In this document: in pieces, positions 34,642 through 44,139 of the stretch
Layout: the number at the start of each line of letters is the position of its first letter
Position numbering within the stretch: the first letter of the stretch is position 1
DNA from: Bacteroidales bacterium
GTDB taxonomy: Bacteria > Bacteroidota > Bacteroidia > Bacteroidales > Lentimicrobiaceae
Direction of reading: 5' to 3'
Length of the DNA stretch: 64,000 nt
Assembly (NCBI GenBank): GCA_016709025.1
Contig: JADJEQ010000012.1
Span: 1 to 64,000, forward strand
The notes under the pieces: model-generated
The model's database searches: none
Seen by the model: the letters and a program-made list of their open reading frames with translations, nothing else
What the model was told of the DNA's origin: nothing
Position numbers and translations under genes: made by a program

Positions 34642-36693
34642 TTAAAGGCCTTTCAGGTAATTATAAATCTCCACCTGTGATCTGATCCGTGGAAGCTTAT
34701 CACGATCCTTGTAGAAGTTGGGCTGTTCGTGGTTTACAATCCGGGCTTTTGCATTGTCTTTCAGCTGAATCATCAGCATGGTTTTCAACTCCTGTTGAAT
34801 CCCCTTATCAATAATGGGGCATGCAACTTCAATGCGGTTGTCGAGATTGCGTACCATCCAGTCGGCCGATGAAATAAAGTACTTTTCGTCGCCCCCGTTA
34901 TTGAAAACGAGCACCCTGGAATGTTCCAGGAACTTATCCACAATACTGATGACTTCTATGTTTTCACTGAAGCCCTTAATCCCGGGGATCATGGTACAGG
35001 TTCCGCGGCAGATGACCCTTACTTTAACTCCGGCAAGGCCTGCCTGATATAACTTTTTAATAATAGAATCATCCACCAGGTTATTAAGTTTAAGTATGCA
35101 CCAGGCATCCCTGCCACTTTTGGCATTCTTGATTTCATTGTTGATCAGCCGGATGAAAAAGTTGCGCATATGAAAGGGTGCGACAACAAGGCTGTTGAAT
35201 TTAGGTGGATTGTATTTGCTTTCAAACAGGTGAAAAACACTGTTAACATCTGCAGTAATCTGCTGGTTTGAGGTGAGCAGGCTGTCGTCGGCATAAATAC
35301 GGGCTGTCTGTTCATTGAAATTCCCCGTACCCACATTGGCATAGTAAACATTTTTGTCGCCTTCTTTACGTCGGATCAGAAGTAGTTTGCAGTGAACCTT
35401 AAATCCGGGGATACCCTGGATAAGTTTTATGCCTTCTTCCTGCATTTTGCCGGCCCAGTAGATGTTGGCTTCTTCGTCGAAACGGGCCTGAAGTTCCATA
35501 AAAACAGTCACAGATTTCCCGTTTCGGGCGGCGTTGATCAGGGCATTGATGACATTTGAATCGCGGGCCACGCGGTAAAGGGTCATTTTGATTGAACGAA
35601 CCTGAGGGTCGATGGATGCTTCACGCAACAGATCGATGATATACCTGAACGATTGGTAGGGGTAGTGTAGCATGAGGTCCCTGTCGCGCATAACACTCAG
35701 AATGCTCTCTTTTTTGGGAATCCGCCGATGTTCCAAAGGCTGTGTTGTCTCAAATAACAGATCGTGCCTTCCCACTTCCGGGAACGACATAAAATCCTTA
35801 AAATTATGGTAACGTCCGCTTTTTGAGAGTGTGTCGGTTTCGTTGATGTCGAGTTTTTGTTTCAGCATCCCCAGGAGTTTGCCGGGCATGTTTTTATCAT
35901 AGATAAACCTGACAGGAGCGCCGAGCTTTCTTTGCTTCAGACTTTCGGTCATGATCTCCAGGAAACTTTTCGATACATCGTTGTCGATGTCAAGTTCTGC
36001 ATCACGGGTGAATTTAAAAGTATAGGCTTCGAATTCATCATATCCAAAAATCGAAAAGATGTCATCGAGGCAAAAGCGGATTACGTCATCAAGCAGAATG
36101 ATGTATTGTTGCTTACCTGAAGATGGTAATATTACAAAACGCGAAAGAGGCCCTGCCGGCACCCTGATCACCGCAAACTGCTCATTTCCCGGGTTCGGTT
36201 TCCGGGAAAGTTTGATGGCCAGGTATATCGATTTATCAACGAGTGATGAGGATTTCAGGTTTCCCATCATGATTGGGAACAACTGAGAACGCACATAATT
36301 GTTGAAGTACCCTCTGATGAATGCCCCATGTTCTGCAGACAAATCTTTCTCATTGATGATGTGAATGCCCTCGTGCGCCAGTTCTCTTACGATTTTTCTG
36401 AAGATTCGGGCAAAATCCTTCTGTTGCTCTGCATCTATCCTGTTTATTTCTTTAAGGGTACGGCGCGGGTTGGCGTTCAGATTCTCAACGCTTCGTTTAT
36501 CATAATCGAGTAACCGGTTAAGGGTTGCAACCCTTACCCGGAAAAACTCATCGAGGTTATTTGAAAAAATACCAAGGAATTTAACCCGTTCAATCAGTGG
36601 GGTTGTTTCGTCGGCAGCTTCCTGAAGAACGCGTCCGTTAAACTCGAGCCAGCTGAGTTCCCTGTTAACAAATTGTTTAATCGGTTTAGCCAT
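34642..36693 (-). CDS. ppk1: Polyphosphate kinase 1
   Basis: 683 residues. The N-terminal RELSWLEFNGRVLQEA and FFRVRVATL are conserved in Ppk1. The catalytic domains contain MTLYRVARDSNVINALI, GFKVHCKLLLI (phosphorylated-His region) and FLEHSRVLVF, matching the two HKD-like motifs. The enzyme makes polyphosphate from ATP reversibly at the membrane periphery. The sixA-like gene lies 91 nt upstream on the same strand, and both probably come from one promoter near 37320. This pairing is frequent. Confidence 0.92.
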   Translation of the reverse strand: MAKPIKQFVNRELSWLEFNGRVLQEAADETTPLIERVKFLGIFSNNLDEFFRVRVATLNRLLDYDKRSVENLNANPRRTLKEINRIDAEQQKDFARIFRKIVRELAHEGIHIINEKDLSAEHGAFIRGYFNNYVRSQLFPIMMGNLKSSSLVDKSIYLAIKLSRKPNPGNEQFAVIRVPAGPLSRFVILPSSGKQQYIILLDDVIRFCLDDIFSIFGYDEFEAYTFKFTRDAELDIDNDVSKSFLEIMTESLKQRKLGAPVRFIYDKNMPGKLLGMLKQKLDINETDTLSKSGRYHNFKDFMSFPEVGRHDLLFETTQPLEHRRIPKKESILSVMRDRDLMLHYPYQSFRYIIDLLREASIDPQVRSIKMTLYRVARDSNVINALINAARNGKSVTVFMELQARFDEEANIYWAGKMQEEGIKLIQGIPGFKVHCKLLLIRRKEGDKNVYYANVGTGNFNEQTARIYADDSLLTSNQQITADVNSVFHLFESKYNPPKFNSLVVAPFHMRNFFIRLINNEIKNAKSGRDAWCILKLNNLVDDSIIKKLYQAGLAGVKVRVICRGTCTMIPGIKGFSENIEVISIVDKFLEHSRVLVFNNGGDEKYFISSADWMVRNLDNRIEVACPIIDKGIQQELKTMLMIQLKDNAKARIVNHEQPNFYKDRDKLPRIRSQVEIYNYLKGL

Positions 36694-36784
36694 AATTAAT
36701 TATTTCTTCAATTTTCAGGAAACTGCAATATAGTCAGCTCGCCTGCTCTTTAACCTCAATGCAATATATGAGAATTTTTATAAA

Positions 36785-37279
36785 CTATTGAAACATCTTG
36801 GGGAAAACCATAAATTCCGTTTTATAACCTGCCATAGGAAGATCCTCCCATTTATCCGTGTCGAAACCAATGGCTATTACGCCAGAGGTTGGCAGGTAAT
36901 CTATCTTTTCCTTCAAAAAAGTATTTGCAAAACTGGTTATTGATGGATTATGCCCTACCATGAGCACATGCGATACCTTTTGCGGCAGGTCGAAGAATTG
37001 GTCCATGAGCGACGAAGAGTCAGCCATATAAATCCCTTTCTCGACCCTTAAATTGTGTTCGTCAACGTTGAAAGCATGGGCCATCAAACGAGCCGTTTCA
37101 TGAGCCCTGACCGCATGACTTGTGAGTACGAACTCAATGATCGTGTTGTTTTTTTGCAAATGTTCAATAATCAGACGGGTACGTTTTAATCCTTTTTCAA
37201 GCAAGGGTCGGTCGAGGTCGTTCAGCTCAGCATGTTTCCAAGATGACTTGGCATGACGCATCAGGTAAAGGGTCTTCAT
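36785..37279 (-). CDS. sixA: SixA-type phosphohistidine phosphatase
   Basis: 164 residues. The N-terminus MKTLYLMRHAKSSW has the RHA/RHG catalytic signature (Arg8, His9) of the histidine-phosphatase superfamily, and HVLMVGHNPSI carries the second catalytic His. The short length and lack of an insertion match SixA, which in E. coli acts on phosphohistidine of phosphotransfer proteins. Located directly upstream of ppk1. The exact target here is unknown. Confidence 0.82.
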   Translation of the reverse strand: MKTLYLMRHAKSSWKHAELNDLDRPLLEKGLKRTRLIIEHLQKNNTIIEFVLTSHAVRAHETARLMAHAFNVDEHNLRVEKGIYMADSSSLMDQFFDLPQKVSHVLMVGHNPSITSFANTFLKEKIDYLPTSGVIAIGFDTDKWEDLPMAGYKTEFMVFPKMFQ

Positions 37280-37316
37280 AGCTGGAAGTATTTCCGGGTC
37301 ATTTGATTAATCATCT

Positions 37317-37324
37317 CAAAATTA
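37317..37324 (-). promoter_or_regulatory. -7 box TAATTTTG for the sixA-ppk1 unit
   Basis: On the minus strand this reads TAATTTTG, about 38 nt before the sixA start. No TTG at the expected -33 spacing, so support is moderate. Confidence 0.45.
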
Positions 37325-37488
37325 AAGCTTTTACTCTTTCGTGCTTCACAGCCTTAAATGAATTAACAATTTATTAATACAAAAGATTGATACTTTTTCT
37401 GAGTGTTATATCAACTGCATCATCAGCTATCAGTGAATACCGTTAAAAATTTACGATATTTGTAGTATAAATAACAGAAACTGTAAAA

Positions 37489-37887
37489 ATGACAAACAAG
37501 GTAAAATCAGTTTTAGTTGCAGCCCTTATGGTGTTTGCTGCAAGTTTTGTTTCAGCACAAGACAAAGTAGAGTGGAAGGAAATGATTGATTTCCATAAAG
37601 TGATGAGCCAGACTTTTCACCCTGTTGAGGAGGGGAATTTTCAACCCATCCGTGAACGCAGTGGCGAAATGGTTGAGAAGGCAACAGCCTGGCAAAATGC
37701 TTCAATTCCGGCCGGTTATACAAATTTTAAAGGAATTAAGAAAAACCTGAAACAATTGGTTAAGAAAAGTTCGGCACTGGATAAAAAAATAAAGACCGGT
37801 TGCACTGATGAAATAATCAAAGCTGACCTGACGGCACTTCACGATATATTCCACAATATCGTCGGGCTGTGTTCGGATGAGCATTAA
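37489..37887 (+). CDS. Exported four-helix-type protein, unknown
   Basis: 132 residues with a signal peptide (to ~23, SFVSAQ). The mature part is helical and charged (MIDFHKVMSQTFHPVEEGNF, NLKQLVKKSSALDKKI, ALHDIFHNIVGLC) with four His and two Cys (positions ~109 and ~128). Length and helices resemble cytochrome c'/b562-like bundles, but there is no CxxCH. The -7 region at 37458-37465 (GATATTTG) is one base off consensus. Its stop codon directly abuts the DUF559 mini-element, which may have inserted just behind the gene. Confidence 0.65.
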   Translation: MTNKVKSVLVAALMVFAASFVSAQDKVEWKEMIDFHKVMSQTFHPVEEGNFQPIRERSGEMVEKATAWQNASIPAGYTNFKGIKKNLKQLVKKSSALDKKIKTGCTDEIIKADLTALHDIFHNIVGLCSDEH

Positions 37888-38067
37888 GACGTCCCCAACC
37901 CCTCCAAGGGAGGGGCTAAGAGAGACAGAGTGAATATATGAAGAAATTCATAGATGATGGTGTTAATCTTCCAGACGATAGGAGTTTCAATGTCCGTCGA
38001 ACGGATTTTTGAATTCCATAAACATGGTGGGTGCGCCACCCCTCCCTTGGAGGGGCCGGGGGAGGTC
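37888..38067. mobile_element. Mini-element: deleted derivative of the DUF559 element
   Basis: The left end GTCCCCAACCCCTCCAAGG and right end CCCTCCCTTGGAGGGGCCG form an imperfect inverted repeat. Inside, an ATG at 37938 starts MKKFIDDGVNLPDDRSF, which matches the first residues of the complete DUF559 gene (MNKITDIGLNLPDDGDV), then stops after about 24 codons. The 5' leader (ACAGAGTGAATAT) and the sequence after the right end (CTGAAGTCAGATTAGAACCC) also match the full element at 38137-38763. So this is the same element with its interior lost. Confidence 0.7.
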
Positions 38068-38136
38068 TGAAGTCAGATTAGAACCCGAAACATGAAAATG
38101 AAAAAGAGGTTGATATGGAGTGATTAGCAGGTTTAA

Positions 38137-38763
38137 GACCTCCCCAACCCCTCCAGAGGAGGGGCTCGTCGTGACGGAGTGAATAAATATAATTTTAGAG
38201 TTTTGTGATATGAATAAAATCACAGATATTGGTTTAAATCTTCCTGATGATGGGGATGTTAAACCAGGTTACATTACCGCCAATGAATGGAGTTATCCAT
38301 TAATTAAAGAGATCAGGTGCAAGTTAAAGGACAATCCGACTGAAGCTGAAAAGATAATGTGGGAGTTTTTGAGGAACAAAAAGACCGGGTATAAAATCCG
38401 GAGGCAGCACATTATTGATAATTTTATAGTAGATTTTGTATGCCTGTTTAAAAGAGTTGTCATTGAATTAGATGGTAAAATCCATCTGATGCAACAGGAG
38501 TCTGACGAACGACGAACTCAGCGTTTGAACGATCTTGGGTTTGAAGTAATCAGGTTTACCAATGAGGAAGTATACGCCAATGCTGACCTTGTAGCAGAAA
38601 AGATAAAACAACACCTTGATAAAACTCCAGATCATATATTTAATAAAACAACCCGTTTGCTTTCTGATTCAAATAATGACGGTCTTCATCCAGACTCATC
38701 TGACATCATTTGAACACACCTTTAGTTTAAGTCACCCCTCCTCTGGAGGGGCTGGGGGAGGTC
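38137..38763 (+). mobile_element. Full DUF559 element with terminal inverted repeats
   Basis: Left end GACCTCCCCAACCCCTCCAG, right end the inverted CTGGAGGGGCTGGGGGAGG followed by TC; the two are inverted repeats with one or two mismatches. Between lies the complete DUF559 gene (38210-38713). The mini-element at 37888-38067 has the same ends and gene start, and both are preceded by TTAA. This suggests a small unit that spreads as a whole. Confidence 0.65.
38210..38713 (+). CDS. DUF559 domain protein (endonuclease-like fold)
   Basis: 167 residues. The core WEFLRNKKTGYKIRRQHIIDNFIVDFVC ... VVIELDGKIH ... RRTQRLNDLGFEVIRFTNEEV is the DUF559 signature. The acidic VDF and VVIELDG residues with the preceding Arg match the PD-(D/E)xK-like fold of Vsr-type nucleases. 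The domain spans about residues 25-140; both ends are short extensions. Proteins of this family occur in many copies in Bacteroidota genomes; their activity has not, to my knowledge, been shown. Here the gene fills an element bounded by inverted repeats, so it may take part in its own spread. Confidence 0.85.
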   Translation: MNKITDIGLNLPDDGDVKPGYITANEWSYPLIKEIRCKLKDNPTEAEKIMWEFLRNKKTGYKIRRQHIIDNFIVDFVCLFKRVVIELDGKIHLMQQESDERRTQRLNDLGFEVIRFTNEEVYANADLVAEKIKQHLDKTPDHIFNKTTRLLSDSNNDGLHPDSSDII

Positions 38764-38878
38764 TGAAGTCAGTTTAGAACCCGAAACACGTTAACAATAC
38801 AATTATAGTAGCTTTTAGCCGGATCGGGACTGTGAATCTCCCCGGATTTTAATGCATCCCCACCATCGTAAATTTCTG

Positions 38879-38886
38879 TAATTTTG
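38879..38886 (+). promoter_or_regulatory. -7 box TAATTTTG upstream of xseA
   Basis: Matches TAnnTTTG, 41 nt before the xseA ATG. No TTG at the -33 position, so this is a partial match. Confidence 0.4.
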
Positions 38887-38926
38887 AACTTGGAATTATA
38901 CAACTTCATCCACCACCCCGGGCAAT

Positions 38927-40330
38927 ATGCAGACCGATCCCTCAAACGTCGTTCAAAAGCAGGTTTTCTCCCTTTCGGAGATTACCGAAAGCATTGCACG
39001 CATGTTTGCCAAATATTATGCATCGCCTTACTGGATAAGGGCCGAGATATCGAAACTTAATTTTTACCCGGCTTCCGGACACTGTTTTCCCGACCTGGTT
39101 GAGAAGCAGGATGGGAAAGTAAAATCGCAGGTCCGGAGTATTATCTGGCGCGATGATCTGTTCAGGATCTCGCAGAAATTTGAAGAGGTTACCCGGGAGC
39201 CCCTGCATGAAGGCATCGCCATTATGTTTCAGGCTTATGTGAAGTTTACCTCTGAGCATGGGCTATCGCTGCATATCATTGATATTGAGCCGCTCTATAC
39301 CCTTGGGGAGATGGCCAGGGCAAAGCTGGAAACTATTGGCCTGTTAAAAAAAGAGGGAATTTTTCAGCATAACAAGCAGGTTGGGTTGCCGCTGTTATTG
39401 AAAAGGGTAGCAATCATTTCGGCCGAAACCAGTAAAGGATACAATGATTTATTGGTTACCCTGAACAGAAATCCATATGGATACCATTTCATCACAAAGC
39501 TTTTCCCGGCCTTGCTTCAGGGCGATGCTGCGGTGGAATCAATCAGGAAACAATTGATTAAGATCAAAGAAGTCATTGGTCAGTTTGATGCCGTGTTGAT
39601 TATTCGCGGTGGTGGCGATGAAGTTGGCCTGGCTTGTTACGATCATTATGACCTGGCCCGGGAGGTAGCCTTGTTTCCATTGCCTGTAATTACTGGTATC
39701 GGGCACTCAACCAATGAAACCGTAGTGGAAATGGTGGCCTGCATCAACAAAATTACGCCGACCGATGTGGCCCATTTTATGATAGCAGGTTTCAGGAGTT
39801 TTGAAGACCGTGTGCAGATTTCTACTCAAAAACTCTTTGCAGAGGTTGAAAAAACCATTGAATGGCAGACAGCCGTGTTCAATAACCTGGTTACCGGCTT
39901 TCAACAATCCGGCCGGTCATTTGTTAAGAATGAGCATGAAACCCTTGAGCAAATAGGTCTGGACATCAGGGAGTCGGTTGGTGTTGCAGTTTTTAACCAC
40001 CGGATTGCATTAAGCCGCTTTGAAACGGCGCTGATGGTTCATCCCGGCCAATTGCTTGGCAACTGCAGGATGTTGTTACACAGCCAGGTTAAAATGCTTG
40101 GATTTCACAAAACCCATTTTATAAACGGACATTCGGGTGCCCTTGACGGTTTGGGTGAGAAAGTGCAGCTACTTGATCCTGTGAATGTGTTGAAACGGGG
40201 TTTTACAATAACCAGGTATAAAGGGAAAGCCATTACCTTTGGCTTTGATCCGGAACCGGGCGCAATCATTGAAACTGAAACGGTTAATGAGAAATTAAGC
40301 AGTGTTTTCGCTGAAAAGAAACCAAAATGA
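38927..40330 (+). CDS. xseA: Exodeoxyribonuclease VII large subunit
   Basis: 467 residues. The N-terminal OB-fold (FSLSEITESIARMFAKYYASPYWIRAEISKL) is followed by the catalytic domain with RVAIISAETSKGYND, DAVLIIRGGGDEVGLACYD (GGG motif), TGIGHSTNETVVE (catalytic His region) and TPTDVAH. The C-terminus FTITRYKGKAI closes the domain. With XseB it degrades single-stranded DNA from both ends without ATP. The last four bases overlap xseB (ATGA), so the two subunits are translationally coupled. Confidence 0.92.
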   Translation: MQTDPSNVVQKQVFSLSEITESIARMFAKYYASPYWIRAEISKLNFYPASGHCFPDLVEKQDGKVKSQVRSIIWRDDLFRISQKFEEVTREPLHEGIAIMFQAYVKFTSEHGLSLHIIDIEPLYTLGEMARAKLETIGLLKKEGIFQHNKQVGLPLLLKRVAIISAETSKGYNDLLVTLNRNPYGYHFITKLFPALLQGDAAVESIRKQLIKIKEVIGQFDAVLIIRGGGDEVGLACYDHYDLAREVALFPLPVITGIGHSTNETVVEMVACINKITPTDVAHFMIAGFRSFEDRVQISTQKLFAEVEKTIEWQTAVFNNLVTGFQQSGRSFVKNEHETLEQIGLDIRESVGVAVFNHRIALSRFETALMVHPGQLLGNCRMLLHSQVKMLGFHKTHFINGHSGALDGLGEKVQLLDPVNVLKRGFTITRYKGKAITFGFDPEPGAIIETETVNEKLSSVFAEKKPK

Positions 40331-40542
40331 GTAAAACCATTACTTACGCTGAAGCAATAGAGGAACTTGAAACCATCGTTTCAGAAATAGAAAATGCCTC
40401 CATCGGGGTGGATGAATTGTCTGAAAAGGTCAAAAGAGCCGCTGAACTGATTAAATTCTGCAGGAGCAAACTTACAGCGACTGAAAGGGAGGTGGGTTCA
40501 ATTCTGAAGAACCTGGAGACTGAAGCTTTAGAAGTTGAATAA
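40327..40542 (+). CDS. xseB: Exodeoxyribonuclease VII small subunit
   Basis: 71 residues. TYAEAIEELETIVSEIENASIGVDELSEKVKRAAELIKFCRSKL matches the two-helix hairpin of XseB. Typical length. It overlaps xseA by ATGA and probably binds the XseA C-terminal coiled coil in several copies. No further gene in the operon: the next start is 156 nt away. Confidence 0.92.
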   Translation: MSKTITYAEAIEELETIVSEIENASIGVDELSEKVKRAAELIKFCRSKLTATEREVGSILKNLETEALEVE

Positions 40543-40698
40543 GCTGTATTTTTATAGGGTAGGAACGCAACATGTAGTATCCCTGCCGGATAAAAATAAC
40601 CTTGTTTGCATTTTTTACCGACAGATTCAGGTAAACAGCAAACGATTTAACACGCAGTTTACATCATATTCATAATTTTACCTTCAATAAAAATATTG

Positions 40699-42855
40699 AT
40701 GCTATCTGGCCGAAACAGAAATAAATTTGCTGGCTCTCTGATAAACCTGGCAGTAATTGCTACGGTGGGTCTGGTCATGTGGTTTATTCTGGATGCCGGA
40801 AAAATCCTGCAGGAAAGTAAGCTGGGAATTGGTGTGATTGATTCGAAGTCCGGTGTTTCCAGTGCATTTGATTTAAGCAATTCCATCAACCTTCACCACC
40901 CACTTTCTATCCTGATTCTGCAGATAATAGTAATTATTCTGGCTTCCAGGCTACTTGGCTGGATTATGTCGCTGATCAATCAGCCGACGGTAATTGGAGA
41001 AATTCTGGCAGGAATTCTTCTTGGACCTTCTCTTTTGGGATTGTATTTTCCTGAAGCCACATCTTTTATTTTTCCGGCCGAATCGCTGGGGAACCTGCAG
41101 TTTTTAAGCCAGATAGGCCTTATCCTCTTCATGTTTATAATCGGCATGGAACTGGACATCGGGGTTTTAAAACAACGGGCCGGCGCAGCGGTTTTTATCA
41201 GCAATGCAAGTATTGTTGTGCCTTTTGTGATGGGTACCGGACTTGCTTACTTTCTGTATAATGCATTTTCACCGCCAGGTGCTGGGTTTATTCCCTTTGC
41301 TTTGTTTATGGGCATTGCAATGAGTATAACAGCATTCCCGGTATTGGCTCGCATTGTTCAGGAACGTGGGATTTCACGAACCCCTATGGGGATGACTGCG
41401 ATTACCTGCGCCGCCATCAATGACCTCACAGCCTGGGGTATTCTTGCTTTGGTGGTTGCCATTGCCAATGCAGGTGCCGTTGGTGGCGCTCTGGTTACTA
41501 TCCTGCTTTCATTTCTTTATGTAGTAGTCATGTTGCTAGTTGTCAGGCCATTGCTAAATAAAATTGCTTTGAAATATACAGTAATGGAAACCATCAGTAA
41601 ACTGGTGGTAGCTATGGTTCTCAGTACAATGCTGCTTTCCTCGTACATAACAGAGATCATTGGTATTCATGCCCTGTTCGGCGCATTCATGGCAGGAGTT
41701 ATTATACCCGATAATGTCCGGTTCAAGCAGATTATGGCTGAAAAGATTGAAGATGTCAGCCTGGTATTGTTACTCCCTTTGTTTTTTGTTTATACAGGCC
41801 TCCGTACCCAGATCGGCCTTTTGAATGAACCTGAATTGTGGTTGACCGGCCTAATTGTAGTAGCAGTGGCAGTAACCGGAAAATTTGCCGGAAGTGCTCT
41901 GGCCGCCAGGTTTACCGGGCAATCTTGGAAAGATAGCCTGCTGATTGGCGCATTGATGAATACCCGTGGGTTGATTGAACTTGTTGCTCTAAACATAGGC
42001 TACGATATCGGGATACTGTCGCCTGAAATCTTTACCATTCTTGTATTGATGGCCCTGGTTACCACCTTTATGACCGGGCCCGCCATGAGTTTAATTAATT
42101 ATCTTTTCAGGAACCCGGAAACTGAACAGGTTGTCTATGGTATGTTGAAAGTATTGATTGCTTTTGGTCCGCCTGAAGCTGGGGGCAGACTGACATCGAT
42201 GGTGAACAGTCTTTTCGGCAACCGGAAAAAAGGACTGAAAATGACAGCCCTGCACCTGACACCCAATACCGAAATATCTATCAAGAATGCACGATTGTTT
42301 GAAGAACAGGCATTCGGGAAGGTAAAAGAAGTGGTGAAAGAAGCAGGCATTGACGTTAAAACGGTATACAGGACCGCCGAAAATGTTTCGCAGGAAATCA
42401 TCAAGACCGCTAATCGTGGTAAATTTGACCTGCTGATTGTCGGTAGCTCCCGTCCACTGCTAAGCCAGGATGAAACCGGTGGTAAGGCACGTTATTTTTT
42501 CGACAGAGCTAAATGCGATGTCGGCCTGTTTATAGATAAAGGCTTTGAGAAAGTCTGCAAGCTGCTGATCATCACCGAATCCAATGAAGAAAGTTATCTT
42601 CATGAGTTGGCCAAAGGTTTTAATCCTGAATGCCACATCGATTCGGCATGCATGCTTCCTCTTGCAGTCCCCGTTAATAAATCGGTTTCTCATGGCGTTG
42701 AAACGATCAGGCTTAATGAAGCCGACGATAATTTTTCTTCCTATGACCTGATCATTTCCACCATCAACTGTTACCGGAACCAACGTGAAGCCGGCGCTTC
42801 GTGGGTAGACGGAAAGCCCTCGATTTTACTGATCAGCCAGCAGGGAAAAAGATGA
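40699..42855 (+). CDS. CPA2-type cation:proton antiporter with C-terminal UspA-like domain
   Basis: Start at the ATG 40699 (an in-frame TTG sits at 40696). 718 residues. About twelve TM segments between ~15 and 475: NQPTVIGEILAGILLGPSLLG and GLILFMFIIGMELD are signatures of CPA2 exchangers (KefB/GerN/NapA type), and AINDLTAWGILA holds the conserved Asp-rich region (ND). After ~480 a cytoplasmic part follows with FDLLIVGSSRPL, similar to universal stress protein folds. An extra N-terminal TM (~15-33) precedes the core. It should exchange Na+ or K+ for H+; the ion is uncertain. Confidence 0.82.
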   Translation: MLSGRNRNKFAGSLINLAVIATVGLVMWFILDAGKILQESKLGIGVIDSKSGVSSAFDLSNSINLHHPLSILILQIIVIILASRLLGWIMSLINQPTVIGEILAGILLGPSLLGLYFPEATSFIFPAESLGNLQFLSQIGLILFMFIIGMELDIGVLKQRAGAAVFISNASIVVPFVMGTGLAYFLYNAFSPPGAGFIPFALFMGIAMSITAFPVLARIVQERGISRTPMGMTAITCAAINDLTAWGILALVVAIANAGAVGGALVTILLSFLYVVVMLLVVRPLLNKIALKYTVMETISKLVVAMVLSTMLLSSYITEIIGIHALFGAFMAGVIIPDNVRFKQIMAEKIEDVSLVLLLPLFFVYTGLRTQIGLLNEPELWLTGLIVVAVAVTGKFAGSALAARFTGQSWKDSLLIGALMNTRGLIELVALNIGYDIGILSPEIFTILVLMALVTTFMTGPAMSLINYLFRNPETEQVVYGMLKVLIAFGPPEAGGRLTSMVNSLFGNRKKGLKMTALHLTPNTEISIKNARLFEEQAFGKVKEVVKEAGIDVKTVYRTAENVSQEIIKTANRGKFDLLIVGSSRPLLSQDETGGKARYFFDRAKCDVGLFIDKGFEKVCKLLIITESNEESYLHELAKGFNPECHIDSACMLPLAVPVNKSVSHGVETIRLNEADDNFSSYDLIISTINCYRNQREAGASWVDGKPSILLISQQGKR

Positions 42856-42990
42856 GTAACAAGGAAAATTTGTTAAAATGCGGATGTCAATGAATGATTT
42901 TTTCTGTCATCAGGAAGAAATGAAATCAGCTGAACCTGGATTTTTGTGCACTGAAAAGCACTTTGTTTACCTGATTTAAGTCCTTTGACT

Positions 42991-42998
42991 TACCTTTG
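42991..42998 (+). promoter_or_regulatory. -7 box TACCTTTG for the transaldolase-pgi operon
   Basis: Matches TAnnTTTG exactly, 56 nt before the tal ATG. A TTTG occurs 25 nt upstream (42962-42965), which is longer than the usual spacing. Confidence 0.6.
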
Positions 42999-43054
42999 TT
43001 GCAGAAATGCTTTTATTCTATCTTTATACTTGATTCTGGTACAATTTCATAGGA

Positions 43055-44131
43055 ATGAACGTTCACACCAAACAGCTTCACGATCAGGGACTGAGTATAT
43101 GGCTCGACAACATCACCCGTAAAATGCTCGACGATGGAACCATCAAACATTACATTGATGAGCTGTCTGTTACAGGCCTTACTTCCAATCCAAGTATTTT
43201 TGATAATGCCGTTACCAGTTCCTCCGATTACGACGAGGCAATCAGGATAAAGGATAACCGGCATATTTCTGACGAAGATTTATTTTTCGAACTGGCAATA
43301 GAAGATATACAACGTGCAGCAGATCTTTTTCTCCCGGTTTATCGCCAAAGCAATGGAATTGATGGTTATGTCTCCATCGAAGTTTCGCCTTTGCTGGCCT
43401 ATGATACTGAAAACACCGTCAAGGCTGCCCAACAGATTCACCGGAAGGTGAACCGTCCCAATGCTTTTATCAAGATTCCGGGTACTCCCGAAGGACTTCC
43501 TGCCATAGAAAGGGCGATAGCTGAAGGTATTCCGGTAAATGTGACCCTGTTGTTTTCACCTGAGCAATATCAGGCAGCGTCGGAAGCTTATCTGAAAGGC
43601 ATTGAAAGCAGGATAAGCCAGGGTTTAAACCCGGCTGTCAATTCGGTCGCATCGGTTTTCGTCAGCAGGTGGGATAAAGCTGTTTCAGGAAAAGTTTTAC
43701 CGGAATTACAGAATCGTTTGGGACTGGCTGTAATGCAAAAGACATACACATCCTACCAGAGGTTTCTCAATTCAACACGGGTTCAGCGTATAATGAACTA
43801 TGGGGCTTTTCCGCAAAGATTACTATGGGCGAGCACCGGAACAAAAGATCCGGAAGCCTCTGATATTCTGTACGTTAAGAACCTGGTAGCTCCTTATGTT
43901 GTGAACACCATGCCTGAAAATACACTGCTAGCTTATGCCGATCATGGTGAGACCGGCCATGCAATGCCTGACTCTGATCCGGAAACTGACCGTATCCTGC
44001 GAAAGTTCAGAGAGGCAACAGTAAATGTTTATGAGCTTGGTATGCAACTGCAGAAGGAAGGCGCAGAAGCTTTCAACAAATCGTGGGAACACCTGATTGA
44101 CAGTATCAAAATTAAAAGGACACAAATATAA
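43055..44131 (+). CDS. tal: Transaldolase, long TalB type
   Basis: 358 residues, the length of the larger transaldolase class (actinobacterial/cyanobacterial type). LSIWLDNITRKMLDDGTIKHYI and VTGLTSNPSIFDNAV are conserved, and NAFIKIPGT holds the Schiff-base Lys. It transfers dihydroxyacetone units in the non-oxidative pentose phosphate pathway. The pgi gene begins 8 nt later on the same strand; the two enzymes are fused in some organisms, so the operon mirrors that fusion. Confidence 0.9.
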   Translation: MNVHTKQLHDQGLSIWLDNITRKMLDDGTIKHYIDELSVTGLTSNPSIFDNAVTSSSDYDEAIRIKDNRHISDEDLFFELAIEDIQRAADLFLPVYRQSNGIDGYVSIEVSPLLAYDTENTVKAAQQIHRKVNRPNAFIKIPGTPEGLPAIERAIAEGIPVNVTLLFSPEQYQAASEAYLKGIESRISQGLNPAVNSVASVFVSRWDKAVSGKVLPELQNRLGLAVMQKTYTSYQRFLNSTRVQRIMNYGAFPQRLLWASTGTKDPEASDILYVKNLVAPYVVNTMPENTLLAYADHGETGHAMPDSDPETDRILRKFREATVNVYELGMQLQKEGAEAFNKSWEHLIDSIKIKRTQI

Positions 44132-44139
44132 CAGCAAAA

